A stretch of 64,000 nt of DNA from positions 76,097,045-76,161,044 of the forward strand of contig CM059198.1 of assembly GCA_030323885.1 (NCBI GenBank), read 5' to 3'. The notes below the pieces were generated by a model. The model was given only the letters and a program-made list of their open reading frames with translations. It had not been told where the DNA came from and ran no database searches. Source of the DNA: Branchipolynoe longqiensis. Taxonomy: Eukaryota > Annelida > Polychaeta > Phyllodocida > Polynoidae. Numbering within the stretch: the stretch's first letter is position 1; each line of letters starts with the position of its first letter. The translations under genes and the position numbers were made by a program. Shown piece after piece: positions 1-10,915 of this stretch.

Positions 1-48
1 ATTTATAATCTTTACTGTGAGAAAAAAAAGTCGATAAACAGTTGGTTG

Positions 49-770
49 AGAGGGGGCGGGGGGAGAGGAGGAGTGGGGGGTGTGAGGGGCAGGGGCAGAG
101 AAAGGGAGAGGGGGCAGAGAAAAGGGGGCAGGGACACAAATGGGGAGGAGGGGGGGAAGATTGAGGGGAGAGGGCAGGAGAGAGAGGGAGAAAAGGAGAG
201 AGGAGAGAGAAAGGGGGGGGGGGAGAGGGAGAGAGGGGAGAGAGGGAGAGAGGGAGAGAGGGAGAGAGGGAGAGAGAGGGAGGGAGGGAGAGGGGGAGAG
301 GGGAGGTGGAGGGAGAGAGAGGGGAGAGAGGGAGAGATAGGGGAGAGAGGGAGAGAGGAGAGAGGGAAAGAGGGAGAGAGGGAGAGAGGGAAAGAGGGAG
401 AGAGAGGGGAGAGAGGGAGAGAGGGAGAGAGGGAAGAGAGGGAGAGAGGAGAGAAGGAGAGAGGAGAGAGAGGGAGAGAGTGGGAGGGAGAGAGAGGGAG
501 AGAGAGGGAGAGAGGGGCGGGAGAGGCAGAGAGGGGGAGGGAGGGAGAGAGGGGGGAGAGAGGGAGAGAGGGAGGGAGGGAGAGAGGGAGAGAGGGAGAG
601 GGGGAGAGAGGGAGAGAGGGAGAGAGAGAAAGAGAGGGGGTGAGAGGGAGAGGGAGAGAGAGGGAGAGAGAGGGAGAGAGAGGGAGAGAGCGAGAGAGAG
701 AGGGGGAGAGAGCAAGAGAGGGGAGAGAGGGGAGAGAGAGAGAGAGGGGGGAAAGACAGGGGAGAGGGAG
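49..770. repeat. Polypurine GA-rich low-complexity tract
   Basis: About 720 bp of almost pure A/G on the plus strand, made of GGGAGAGA and GAGAGAGG variants. Arg/Glu/Gly or Ser/Pro/Leu open frames across it are composition artefacts. Long polypurine mirror tracts can form triplex DNA in principle. Confidence 0.95.
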
Positions 771-1149
771 GTGTGTTAATGTGATGCGCGTTAGTGCCGA
801 TAGGTGGCGCGCAGGTGGAGGACTCGGGTAACCGGCCGGTGTCTGGTGCTTCACCATTCTACGCACTCACCTTGAAATAAGCAGCTCGCTTTTTGCCCAC
901 CCACCCTCACTAACCCGCACTGCCCCGCTGGTCTGGCCTTGGAAGCTGGTCGAGTTTAGTAGTGTGTATGTGTGTGCATGGCGGGGGGGGGGGGGGGGGT
1001 CGGGGGGAAGGTTGTGTGTGTGGGGTGTTTTATTTTTGTGTTTTTGTGTGAATTTATTTACTCTGCTCATAACGGATAAGTTTTCACTGCATAAAACTTT
1101 AATAGTGTAGTCGATGCGTTTCTGCCATAGTTTTCAGATAGATATATTA
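771..1149. other. Non-repetitive spacer with poly-G run and dispersed-repeat fragment
   Basis: No gene is recognised. It holds a run of about 17 G at 983-999. Positions 1039-1080 (GAATTTATTTACTCTGCTC, then ATAACGGATAAG) recur nearly unchanged at 50706-50748, so they belong to an unidentified dispersed repeat. Confidence 0.6.
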
Positions 1150-1420
1150 GACTGATGTATTATAATATCATGATACATATGATACACGTGCTAAATGTTA
1201 TACAATGATACACATGATATACATGATGCACAGGGTACACATGATACACACGATACACGTGATACCATGATACATATGCATGTGATATGGTATATCCGTG
1301 ATACACATAATACACATGATACGTGATACACATGTATTGTATGTCACATGTATCATGTGGCACATGTTATACGTGATACATATGATACACGTGATACATA
1401 TGATGCATGTGATACATGTG
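1150..1420. repeat. GATACACATGATAC-type tandem repeat
   Basis: Degenerate units of about 10-20 bp built from GATACAC and ATGATAC. It grades into the GT-rich tract on the right. Confidence 0.85.
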
Positions 1421-2240
1421 TGGTAGGTGTGCCTGTGCGTGTGTATACGTGTGTGTGCATGTGGTGTGCGTGTGTGTACGTGTGTGCATGTGTGTGTACA
1501 TGTGTGTGTACATGTGTGTGTGTTTGCGTGTGTGTAAGTACTTGTGTATGTGCATGTGTGCATGTGTGTATGGACGTGCGTGTGTGAGTATGCGTGTATA
1601 AGTATGCGCATGTGTGTATGTGTGCGTGTGTGTCTGTACATATGTGCGGGTGTCTGTGTGTGTATATATGTGCATGTGTGTGTCTCTGTGTGTGTCTCTG
1701 TGTGTGTCTCTGTGTGTGTCTCTGTGTGTGTCTCTGTGTGTGTCTCTGTGTGTGTCTCTGTGTGTGTCTCTGTGTGTGTCTCTGTGTGTGCATGTGTGCG
1801 TGTGTGTATGTGTGTGTGTGTGAGTGTGCGTGTGTGCATATGTATATATGAGCTTTTGTGTATATATGTTCATGTGTGTGTGTCTGTATGTGTCTGCGTG
1901 TTTGCGTATGTGTGTGTGTATGTGCATGTGTGTGTGTATGTGTGCATGTGTGTATATTTTAGTGTGCATGTGTTCATGTGTGTGTGTGTGTGAGTGTGTG
2001 TGTCTCTATATATGTGCATGTGTGTATATATATGTGTGTGTCTGTATGTGTGTCTGTACGTGTGTGCGTGTCTGCGTGTGTGTATGTGCATGTGCATGTG
2101 TGTATATGTGTGCGTGTGTTTGTCTCTGTGTGTATGTGTGTATGTGTGTGCATGTGTGTGCGTGTGTGCGTGTGTGTGTCTCTGTGAGTGCATATGTGTG
2201 CATCTGTGCGTGTGTGTGCGCGTGTGTGTGAGAGAGAGTG
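1421..2240. repeat. GT-rich microsatellite tract
   Basis: About 820 bp of (TG)n with interspersed CATG, CGTG and TATA. Positions 1678-1789 hold about nine exact copies of the 12-mer TCTCTGTGTGTG. Confidence 0.95.
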
Positions 2241-2477
2241 CCCCGCCCTGCCTGCCGACCTTGTCGCCACTCACTCGGCTCATCACCGGATGCCAGTGAA
2301 TCTCAGGTGTGCGCATGCGCCGAATGTGTCATTTTTGGTGCTGTTTTGTGGCCTTTATGAGCGTCCAAAGGGACGCCGCCCCAGGCCGGCAGGGGGCGCG
2401 TCACTAAACAGTCACCGAACAACAACCGTTTAATAAGAAACTCTTAATCAAAGAACACGTGAGGTTAAGTGGAAGTA
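2241..2477. other. Short unique segment between repeat blocks
   Basis: No exon is recognised. It contains a short hairpin (GCGTCC AAAG GGACGC) and a CTCF-like motif listed separately. Confidence 0.5.
2386..2399 (+). promoter_or_regulatory. Candidate CTCF-like site
   Basis: CCGGCAGGGGGCGC agrees closely with the bilaterian CTCF core (CCASYAGRKGGCRS). It was found by motif reading only, in GC-rich surroundings where chance matches are more likely. Confidence 0.3.
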
Positions 2478-5385
2478 GAAGTAAAATGTGGTGGTGGTGG
2501 AAGATCGGGTACAGGCGGGGGGAGGGGGCACGATGTAGTAAAGTGTGGTGGTGGTGGAAGATCGGGTACAGGCGGGGGGAGGGGGGCACGATGTAGCATA
2601 GTGTGGTGGTGGTGGAAGAGCGGGTACAGGCGCGGGGAGGGGGCACGATGTAGTATATTGTAGTGGTGGTGGTGGAAGAGCGGGTACAGGCGGGGGGAGG
2701 GGGCACGATGTAGCATAGTGTGGTGGTGGTGGAAGAGCGGGTACAGGCGGGGGGAGGGGGCACGATGTAGTATAGTGTGGTGGTGGTGGAAGAGCGGGTA
2801 CAGGCGGGGGGAGGGGGCACGATGTAGCATAGTGTGGTGGTGGTGGAAGAGCGGGTACAGGCGGGGGGAGGGGGCACGATGTAGTAAAGTGTGGTGGTGG
2901 TGGAAGAGCGGGTACAGGCGGGGGGAGGGGGCACGATGTAGTAAAGTGTGGTGGTGGTGGAAGAGCGGGTACAGGTGGGGGGAGGGGGCACGATGTAGTA
3001 AAGTGTGGTGGTGGTGGAAGAGCGGGTACAGGCGCGGGGAGGGGGCACGATGTAGTAAAGTGTGGTGGTGGTGGAAAGAGCGGGTACAGGCGGGGGGAGG
3101 GGGCACGATGTAGTAAAGTGTGGTGGTGGTGGAAGAGCGGGTACAGGGCGGGGGGAGGGGGCACGATGTAGTAAAGTGTGGGTGGTGGTGGAAGAGTCGG
3201 GTACAGGCGGGGGGAGGGGGCACGATGTAGCATAGTGTGGTGGTGGTGGAAGAGCGGGTACAGGCGGGGGGAGGGGGCACGATGTAGTATAGTGTGGTGG
3301 TGGTGGAAGAGCGGGTACAGGCGGGGGGAGGGGGCACGATGTAGTATAGTGTGGTGGTGGTGGAAGAGCGGGTACAGGCGGGGGAGGGGCACGATGTAGC
3401 ATAGTGTGGTGGTGGTGGAAGAGCGTGTACAGGCGGGGGAGGGGGCACGATGTAGTAAAGTGTGGTGGTGGTGGAAGAGCGGGTACAGGCGGGGGGAGGG
3501 GGCAGATGTAGTATAGTGTGGTGGTGGTGGTGGAAGAGCGGGTACAGGCGGGGGGAGGGGGCACGATGTAGTAAAGTGTGGTGGTGGTGGAAGAGCGGGT
3601 ACAGGTGGGCGGAGGGGGCACGATGTAGTATAGTTTGGTGGTGGTGGAAGAGCGGGTACAGGCGGGGGGAGGGGGCACGATGTAGTAAAGTGTGGTGGTG
3701 GTGGAAGAGGCGGGTACAGGCGGGGGGAGGGGGCACGATGTAGTAAAGTGTGGTGGTGGTGGAAGAGCGGGTACAGGCGGGGGGAGGGGGGCACGATGTA
3801 GTATAGTGTGGTGGTGGTGGGAAGAGCGGGTACAGGCGGGGCGGAGGGGGCACGATGTAGTATAGTGTGGTGGTGGTGGAAGAGCGGGTACAGGCGGGGG
3901 GAGGGGGGCACGATGTAGTAAAGTGTGGTGGTGGTGGAAGAGCGGGGTACAGGTGGGGGGAGGGGGCACGATGTAGTAAAGTGTGGTGGTGGTGGAAGAG
4001 CGGGTACAGGCGGGGGGAGGGGGCACGATGTAGTAAAGTGTGGTGGTGGTGGGAAGAGCGGGTACAGGCGGGGGGAGGGGGCACGATGTAGTATAGTTGT
4101 GGTGGTGGTGGAAGAGCGGGTACAGGCGGAGGGGGGAGGGGGCCAACGATGTAGTAAAGTGTGGTGGTGGTGGAAGAGCGGGTACAGGCGGGGGGAGGGG
4201 GCACGATGTAGTAAAGTGTGGTGGTGGTGGAAGAGCGGGTACAGGCGGGGGGAGGGGGCACGATGTAGTAAAGTGTGGTGGTGGTGGAAAGAGGCGGGGT
4301 ACAGGCGGGGGGAGGGGGCAGCGATGTAGTATAGTGTGGTGGTGGTGGAAGAGCGGGTACAGGTGGGGGGAGGGGCACGATGTAGTAAAGTGTGGTGGTG
4401 GTGGAAGAGCGGGTACAGGCGGGGGGAGGGGGCACGATGTAGCATAGTGTGGTGGTGGTGGAAGAGCGGGTACAGGCGGGGGGAGGGGGCACGATGTAGT
4501 AAAGTGTGTGGTGGTGGTGGAAGAGAGCGGGTACAGGCGGGGGAGGGGGCACGATGTAGCATAGTGTGGTGGTGGTGGAAGAGCGGGTACAGGCGGGGGG
4601 AGGGGGCACGATGTAGTATAGTGTGGTGGTGGTGGAAGAGCGGGTACAGGCGGGGGGAGGGGGGCACGATGTAGTATAGTGTGGTGGTGGTGGAAGAGCG
4701 GGTACAGGCGGGGGGAGGGGGCACGATGTAGTAAAGTGTGGTGGTGGTGGAAGAGCGGTACAGGCGGGGGGGGGGGCACGATGTAGCATAGTGTGGTGGT
4801 GGTGGAAGAGCGGGTACAGGCGGGGGAGGGGGCACGATGTAGCATAGTGTGGTGGTGGTGGAAGAGCGGTACAGGCGGGGGGAGGGGGCACGATGTAGCA
4901 TAGTGTGGTGGTGGTGGAAGAGCGGGTACAGGCGGGGGGAGGGGGCACGATGTAGTATAGTTTGGTGGTGGTGGAAGAGCGGGTACAGGCGGGGGGAGGG
5001 GGCACGATGTAGTATAGTGTGGTGGTGGTGGAAGAGCGGGTACAGGCGGGGGGAGGGGGCACGATGTAGTATAGTTGTGGTGGTGGTGGAAGAGCGGGTA
5101 CAGGCGGGGGGAGGGGGCACGAATGTAGTATAGTGTGGTGGTGGTGGAAGAGCGGGTACAGGCGGGGGGAGGGTGCACGATGTAGCATAGTGTGGTGGTG
5201 GTGGAAGAGCGGGGTACAGGCGGGGGGAGGGGGCACGATTGTAGTATAGTTTGGTGGTGGTGGAAAGAGCGGGTACAGGCGGGGGAGGGGGCACGATGTA
5301 GCATAGTGTGGTGGTGGTGGAAGAGCGGTACAGGCGGGAGGAGGGGGCAGTGTAGTATAGTAGGGTAGTGTGGAAGAGCAGGTAC
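2478..5385. repeat. 57-bp G-rich minisatellite, about 50 copies
   Basis: The unit contains GTGGTGGTGGTGGAAGAGC, GGGTACAGGC, GGGGGGAGGGGGC and ACGATGTAGTAAAGT. Variation lies mainly in TAGTA/TAGCA and AAAG/ATAG and in single-base slips of G runs. Because 57 is 19 codons, the minus strand stays open for about 1,000 codons in several frames (Tyr, His, Thr and Pro-rich), which is an artefact. Each unit has several G runs on the plus strand and so has G-quadruplex potential. Confidence 0.97.
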
Positions 5386-5387
5386 CC

Positions 5388-5512
5388 GGATGGGGAGGGA
5401 GTAGAGGGAGAGGGAGAGGGAGAGGGAGAGGGAGGGAGGGAGGGAGGGAGAAAGGGAGGGAGAGGGGGAGGGGGAGGGGAGGCGGAGGGAGGGGAGGGCA
5501 GGGGATGAGAGG
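5388..5512. repeat. GGGAGA/GGGAGG polypurine tract
   Basis: About 125 bp of purine-only GAGGGA units joining the 57-bp array to the SINE on the right. Confidence 0.85.
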
Positions 5513-5514
5513 AT

Positions 5515-5857
5515 GTTTGTTTGTTTGTTGTTGTTGTTTTACGTCCTAGCAACATCTAAGGTCATATCAGGGCGGGTACCAACTTGTGACAGTGCGCACT
5601 CATGGCGACTTTATAGTGCTGTTCCACTGGGAAACCAGGCTGCTGGCACCATGACCTGATATCCCACTCAGTCACATTATCCTGACACTGAGCACACCAG
5701 TCCTTGTCCTATCCTAATAATACCGAGCACCTGGCTAGGAAGCGACAAGCATCAATTTTAAAGTCATTGGTTTGACTCGACCAGGGTTCGAACCCACGAC
5801 CCCACGATCTACCAGCACGGGAGACGGACGCTCTACCTCATTCGGCCATCCCATCTG
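5515..5857 (-). mobile_element. SINE family A (tRNA-derived), near full length
   Basis: Read on the minus strand it starts GGGATGGCCGAATGAGGTAG (A box), has the B box GGGTTCGAACCC, then GTCGAGTCAAACCAATG, CTTCCTAGCC, CAGTGTCAGGATAATGTGAC and CACTATAAAGTCGCCATGAG. It ends GTTGCTAGGACGTAAAAC plus a CAA-rich tail. At least eight further copies or fragments occur in this window. Confidence 0.9.
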
Positions 5858-5888
5858 GTTGGGAGGAGAGGAGGGGAGGGGGCACTTC

Positions 5889-6240
5889 CACGTACACGTC
5901 CCCGTACGCATCCCCGTACACGTCCCCATACATGCCCCTGTACACGCCCCCACACACGCCCCCATACACCTCCCCGCACACGTCCCAGTACACGTCCCAG
6001 TACACGTACCCGTCCCCGTAACATTCGTACACGTCCCCATACATATCCCCGTACACGTCCATGTGCACGTCTCCGTACACGTCCCCGTACACGTCCCCAT
6101 ACAAATCCCCGTACACGTCTCCATACACATCCCAGTACACGTCCCCATACACGTCCCCATAGATGTCCCCACACATGTCCCACACAGGTCCCTGTGCACG
6201 TCCTCATACACGTCCCTGTACACGTCCCTGTACACGTGCC
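5889..6240. repeat. 12-bp CACGTCCCCGTA tandem repeat
   Basis: About 29 degenerate units of CACGTCCCCGTA/CACGTCCCCATA. Twelve bases is four codons, so open frames rich in His/Val/Pro pass through it. Confidence 0.93.
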
Positions 6241-6529
6241 GCTGGTTCCCTCGGGTGACCCTGAGTTCTCCGCGCTGTGGTCACGTGTCCGTGTTGTACC
6301 TGCAGGGTTCTGTCTGTGTGTCATGTTGTTCTTACCCGTCTGTCTCCTCCATCAACCCCCCCCCCCCCCCACACACACACACACACTCACGACGCTTCCT
6401 GTTCTTTGTTACCCAGGAGGAATTATCGCTCTGTTCTGTACCCCCCCCCCCCACACACACACCATCACTGCCATCAAACTCCTCCCTTAAACTCAGACAC
6501 GGCTTTCTCAGGTGTGTCTGTAGACGCGC
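6241..6529. other. Spacer with poly-C and CA microsatellites
   Basis: Mostly unique sequence. Two poly-C runs each lead into (CA)n, at about 6357-6387 and 6440-6463. No exon is recognised. Confidence 0.6.
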
Positions 6530-7992
6530 TCCCCACCTCACCCCCACCTCGCCCCCACCTCGCCCCCACCGCACCCCCACCCCTATCTCATCCCCACCTC
6601 ACCCCCACCTCACCCCACCTCACCCACCTTCACCCCACCTCACCCCTGCCTCACCCCCACCTCACCCCTACCTCACCCCCACCCCACCCCACCTCACTCC
6701 CACCTCACCCCAACCTCACCCCTCCTCACCCCTACCTCACCCCACCTACCCCCACCTCACCCCAACCTCACCCCAACCTCACCCCAACCTCACCCCAACC
6801 TCACCCCACCTCACCCCACCTCACCCCACCTCACCCCTACCTCAACCCCTCACCCCCAACCTCACCCCAACCTCACCCCTCCTCACCCCACCTCACCCCT
6901 ACCTCACCCACTCACCTCACCCCCACCTCACCCCAACCTCACCCCTCCTCACCCCCTACCTCACCCCCACCTCACCCCACCTCACCCCTACTTCACCCCA
7001 CCTCACCCACCCCACCCCCCCCACCCCCCCCCACCCCCCCCACCTCCCCCCACCCCACCCCCCCCACCCCCCCACCCCACCCCCCCCCTCCCCCCCCCAC
7101 CCCCACCTCCCCCCCCCCTCCCCCACCCCCCCCCCCCCACCCCCACCCACCCCCCCCCCCCCCCACCCCACCCCCCCCCCCCCCCACCCCCCCCACCCCC
7201 CCCCACCCCCCCCCACCCCCCACCCCCCCCCTCCCCCCCCCCACCCCCCCCCCCCACCTCCCCCCCCCCCCCACCCCCCCCACCCCACCCCCCCCCCACC
7301 CACCCCCCCCCCCACCCCCCCCCCCCCCACCCCCCACCCCCCACCCCCCCCCCACCCCACCCCCCCCCCCCCCACCCCACCCCCCCCCCCCCCCCCACCC
7401 TCACCCCCCCACCCCCCCCCCACCCCCCCCCCCCACCCCCCCCCCCACCCCCCCCCCCACCCCACCCACCCCCCCCCCCCCCACCCCACCCCCCCCCACC
7501 CCCCCCCCCCCCACCTCACCCCACCTCACCCCACCTCACCCCACCCTCACCCCACCTCACCCCACTTCCCCCCACCCCACCCCACCCCCCTCCCCCCACC
7601 TCACCCCACCCACCCCACCTCACCCCCACCTCACCCCACCTCCCCCCCACCCCCCCCACCTCCCCCACCCACCCTCCCACCCCACCTCACCACCACCTCC
7701 CCCCCCCCTCACCCCCCACCCACCCCCCCACCTCACCCCCCCCCACCCCCACCTCCCCCCACTCCACCCCACCTCACCCTCCCTCACCCCCACCCCCCCC
7801 CCACCCACCCCCACCTCACCCCACTCCCCCCCACTCCCAACATCCCCCCCCCCACCCCCCCACCACTCACCCACCCACCGCCCCCACCCACCCCACCCCC
7901 TCCCGCCCACCACCCCTACCACCCCATCACCCCCCCCACCTCCACCCCACCCCCCTCACCCCCACCTCCCACCCACCCCCCCCCCCCCCCAT
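6530..7992. repeat. C-rich CACCTCACCCC repeats and poly-C tract
   Basis: 6530-7010 is a run of CACCTCACCCC units. 7010-7560 is almost pure C with scattered A or T. 7560-7992 returns to CACCTCACCCC. The opposite strand is G-rich and quadruplex-prone. Proline or glycine open frames here are artefacts. Base calls in such homopolymers are unreliable. Confidence 0.95.
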
Positions 7993-8162
7993 AACCGCGG
8001 TATGTATACTATGTGTATATTATATTTGTAATGCTTCGGAAAGCAAGTGGTGATATATGATTATGATGCGACAGCATCCCACGCGCACGCGAATAACATT
8101 CAAACCCAAACCCTGCCCAAAGGTCAAAGCCATTTTAAAATGAACAATAGCAGGATAAGAGC
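7993..8162. other. Unique sequence at the end of the left contig
   Basis: About 170 bp before the gap. No feature is recognised and it does not resemble the array on the far side of the gap. Confidence 0.5.
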
Positions 8163-8662
8163 NNNNNNNNNNNNNNNNNNNNNNNNNNNNNNNNNNNNNN
8201 NNNNNNNNNNNNNNNNNNNNNNNNNNNNNNNNNNNNNNNNNNNNNNNNNNNNNNNNNNNNNNNNNNNNNNNNNNNNNNNNNNNNNNNNNNNNNNNNNNNN
8301 NNNNNNNNNNNNNNNNNNNNNNNNNNNNNNNNNNNNNNNNNNNNNNNNNNNNNNNNNNNNNNNNNNNNNNNNNNNNNNNNNNNNNNNNNNNNNNNNNNNN
8401 NNNNNNNNNNNNNNNNNNNNNNNNNNNNNNNNNNNNNNNNNNNNNNNNNNNNNNNNNNNNNNNNNNNNNNNNNNNNNNNNNNNNNNNNNNNNNNNNNNNN
8501 NNNNNNNNNNNNNNNNNNNNNNNNNNNNNNNNNNNNNNNNNNNNNNNNNNNNNNNNNNNNNNNNNNNNNNNNNNNNNNNNNNNNNNNNNNNNNNNNNNNN
8601 NNNNNNNNNNNNNNNNNNNNNNNNNNNNNNNNNNNNNNNNNNNNNNNNNNNNNNNNNNNNNN
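8163..8662. other. Assembly gap, 500 N
   Basis: There are exactly 500 N, identical in length to the second gap, so the length is a placeholder. The right edge falls directly in a 75-bp tandem array. The left edge is unrelated unique sequence. Confidence 1.
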
Positions 8663-9682
8663 TGCCTGATGGGTGCAAAGTGTCGGGCCTATAGTGAAGG
8701 ATAGGGCAGGTCACCACGATTTCTCACAGGAGCACCATGCCTGATGGGTGCAAAGTGTCGGGTCTATAGTGAAGGATAGGGCAGGTCACCATGATTTCTC
8801 ACAGGAGCACCATGCCTGATGGGTGCAAAGTGTCGGGCCTATAGTGAAGGATAGGGCAGGTCACCACGATTTCTCACAGGAGCACCATGCCTGATGGGTG
8901 CAAAGTGTCGGGTCTATAGTGAAGGATAGGGCAGGTCACCACGATTTCTCACAGGAGCACCATGCCTGATGGGTGCAAAGTGTCGGGTCTATAGTGAAGG
9001 ATAGGGCAGGTCACCACGATTTCTCACAGGAGCACCATGCCTGATGGGTGCAAAGTGTCGGGCCTATAGTGAAGGATAGGGCAGGTCACCACGATTTCTC
9101 ACAGGAGCACCATGCCTGATGGGTGCAAAGTGTCGGGTCTATAGTGAAGGATAGGGCAGGTCACCACGATTTCTCACAGGAGCACCATGCCTGATGGGTG
9201 CAAAGTGTGGGTTATAGTGAAGGATAGGGCAGGTCAACGATTTCTCACAGGAGACCATGCCTGATGGGTGCAAGTGTCGGGCCTATAGTGAAGGATAGGG
9301 CAGGTCACCACGATTTTCACAGAGCACCATGCCTGATGGGTGCAAAGTGTCGGGTCTATAGTGAAGGATAGGGCAGGTCACCACGATTTCTCACAGGAGC
9401 ACCATGCCTGATGGGTGCAAAGTGTCGGGTCTATAGTGAAGGATAGGGCAGGTCACCACGATTTCTCACAGGAGCACCATGCCTGATGGGTGCAAAGTGT
9501 CGGGCCTATAGTGAAGGATAGGGCAGGTCACCACGATTTCTCACAGGAGCACCATGCCTGATGGGTGCAAAGTGTCGGGCCTATAGTGAAGGATAGGGCA
9601 GGTCACCACGATTTCTCACAGGAGCACCATGCCTGATGGGTGCAAAGTGTCGGGTCTATAGTGAAGGATAGGGCAGGTCACC
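8663..9682. repeat. 75-bp tandem array, about 13.6 copies
   Basis: The unit runs TGCCTGATGGGTGCAAAGTG through TATAGTGAAGGATAGGGCAG and CACGATTTCTCACAGGAGC. Copies are nearly identical, differing mostly at GGGCCTA/GGGTCTA, apart from an indel-rich patch at 9205-9320. It abuts the gap, so the true length is unknown. It lies in the CLK intron, about 140 bp beyond the donor of the 9.8-kb exon. Confidence 0.97.
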
Positions 9683-9705
9683 AACCCCATGTGGCGCTGT
9701 GTAAG

Positions 9706-9743
9706 CTGAAGCTGCGACCGGCTTTACTGGGTCGCAGCTTCAG
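9706..9743 (-). other. Perfect 14-bp hairpin downstream of a CLK 5' splice site
   Basis: CTGAAGCTGCGACC (9706-9719) and its exact reverse complement (9730-9743) flank a 10-base loop. In the transcript it would lie about 80 nt into the intron after the exon 9824-9953. The function is unknown and it may be a remnant of a short palindromic transposon. Confidence 0.5.
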
Positions 9744-9823
9744 TCCTTCCTGAGGGATCAGTCTAAGCTGGAATATCTGGATTATCCCTTTATCAGCAAT
9801 ATTTATACTGTATGCTGACTTAC

Positions 9824-9953
9824 CGAGAATGACTTCTGGTGACCTGTAATGGCGCGTTGAGACGATAGTACTGTGGTGCTCATTGTCAAATGTCGCTGAA
9901 CCGAAGTCAATCAATCGGATCTCGGTGTTCTTCACTCGCTTGTTATCCCGCTT
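9824..9953 (-). CDS. CLK: CLK/LAMMER kinase exon: DFG to SPE segment
   Basis: This 130-bp internal exon of a dual-specificity CDC-like kinase encodes KRDNKRVKN, then [25 protein letters not shown] and VIL. DFG is the Mg-binding motif. [16 protein letters not shown] is the typical CLK activation segment. SPE stands where most kinases have APE. CLKs phosphorylate SR splicing factors in the nucleus (family knowledge). The acceptor reads ttgctccaacag in phase 0. The donor is gtaagtcag after one extra base (phase 1), so the next exon should complete a Gly or Glu codon. The preceding exon at 16435-16529 ends in phase 0 and joins cleanly (NPKK-KRDN). The following exon is not in the window: to the left lie a 75-bp array, a gap and low-complexity DNA. 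The family call is firm. Orthology to a particular vertebrate CLK is not claimed. Confidence 0.95.
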
Positions 9954-9974
9954 CTGTTGGAGCAAAAGAGACAC

Positions 9975-10467
9975 ATAGCAGGCTTTAGTGACTACACAAC
10001 ATTATATTAACCAATGCAAAATTTCACACACACATACAATTTGCGCATATATAGAGAGGACACCAACAGCAGAAACAGTGCTTGATCTGCGTGGTGACAA
10101 CGAAGTGGTAAATGTGGGCATGACAAACCAACAAGTAAATTGCTAACATTCTGTTTTCTTTGCTGAAATTAACATTGCTGATCAAAATGCTTTTGTTCCT
10201 TAGCCTGAACGTTTCAGTCAAATCTAGCGAACCCTGTGGTTCCCACACATCTTCAAGCTCACGGAAAACAAACCAAGGTTATTAACGGCTAATGAACTTA
10301 ATATAATCCACATACACGGTTCTCGAGACAATCAACTGTAAGGGGAAAGGAGTCATCGTCCATGACTATTTTGAATAAGCTAAGGCAACTTTTGGTTGCA
10401 TTTCGCTGGGTTAACAAGGCGGTGATGCCGGCCTACGCCTAAACAGATGACACCACGTGGTGTGGTG
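9975..10467. other. CLK intron, unique sequence
   Basis: About 490 bp without recognised repeat or exon. Confidence 0.5.
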
Positions 10468-10668
10468 CCAATCAGTCTTTAAAATCCGTTGGCTCCGACT
10501 GTCGGCCCAGACCAGTCTTTGAAAACTTTTGGCTCCGACTGTCGGCCCCAACCAGTCTTTCATAACTGTCAGCCCCAACTGTCGGCTCCAACAAGCTTTT
10601 CAATACTGTTGAGCCGACGGTCAGCCCCGATAGATCAGCTCGGACAGGGTCGGCCCCGACAGTCCGCT
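10468..10668. repeat. Degenerate tandem repeat of about 50 bp
   Basis: Four or so copies around CAGTCTTTNAAAACT, GGCTCCGACTGTCGGCCC. Strongly diverged, in a CLK intron. Confidence 0.75.
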
Positions 10669-10915
10669 CATGGCTTGCTAAGATAGGGTGCAACTGGTTA
10701 CTTTACAAGTAAGCCATGCAAACAGGGATCGAACCAGCGGAACATTACATGGTCAGACTGAAATCTTATAGAACTGAGTACAGAAAACAAAACGATAAAA
10801 AAGGTTTTGCTTTCCCCTTGCACTTTGAACACAGAACGGAAACATTCTACAACAAAAGCACAAGACAAAGAAAACCTGGCATTTTCACAAACAGGGCCCA
10901 TGCTCGCGGGTCGGA
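10669..10915. other. CLK intron, unique sequence
   Basis: No exon or repeat is recognised between two tandem arrays. Confidence 0.4.

Noticed and set aside
2404..5555. Overlapping minus-strand open frames of about 920-1,035 codons rich in Tyr, His, Thr, Pro
   Set aside because: They follow the 57-bp repeat (19 codons), occur in several frames of the same strand at once, and have no domain, start context or splice signal.
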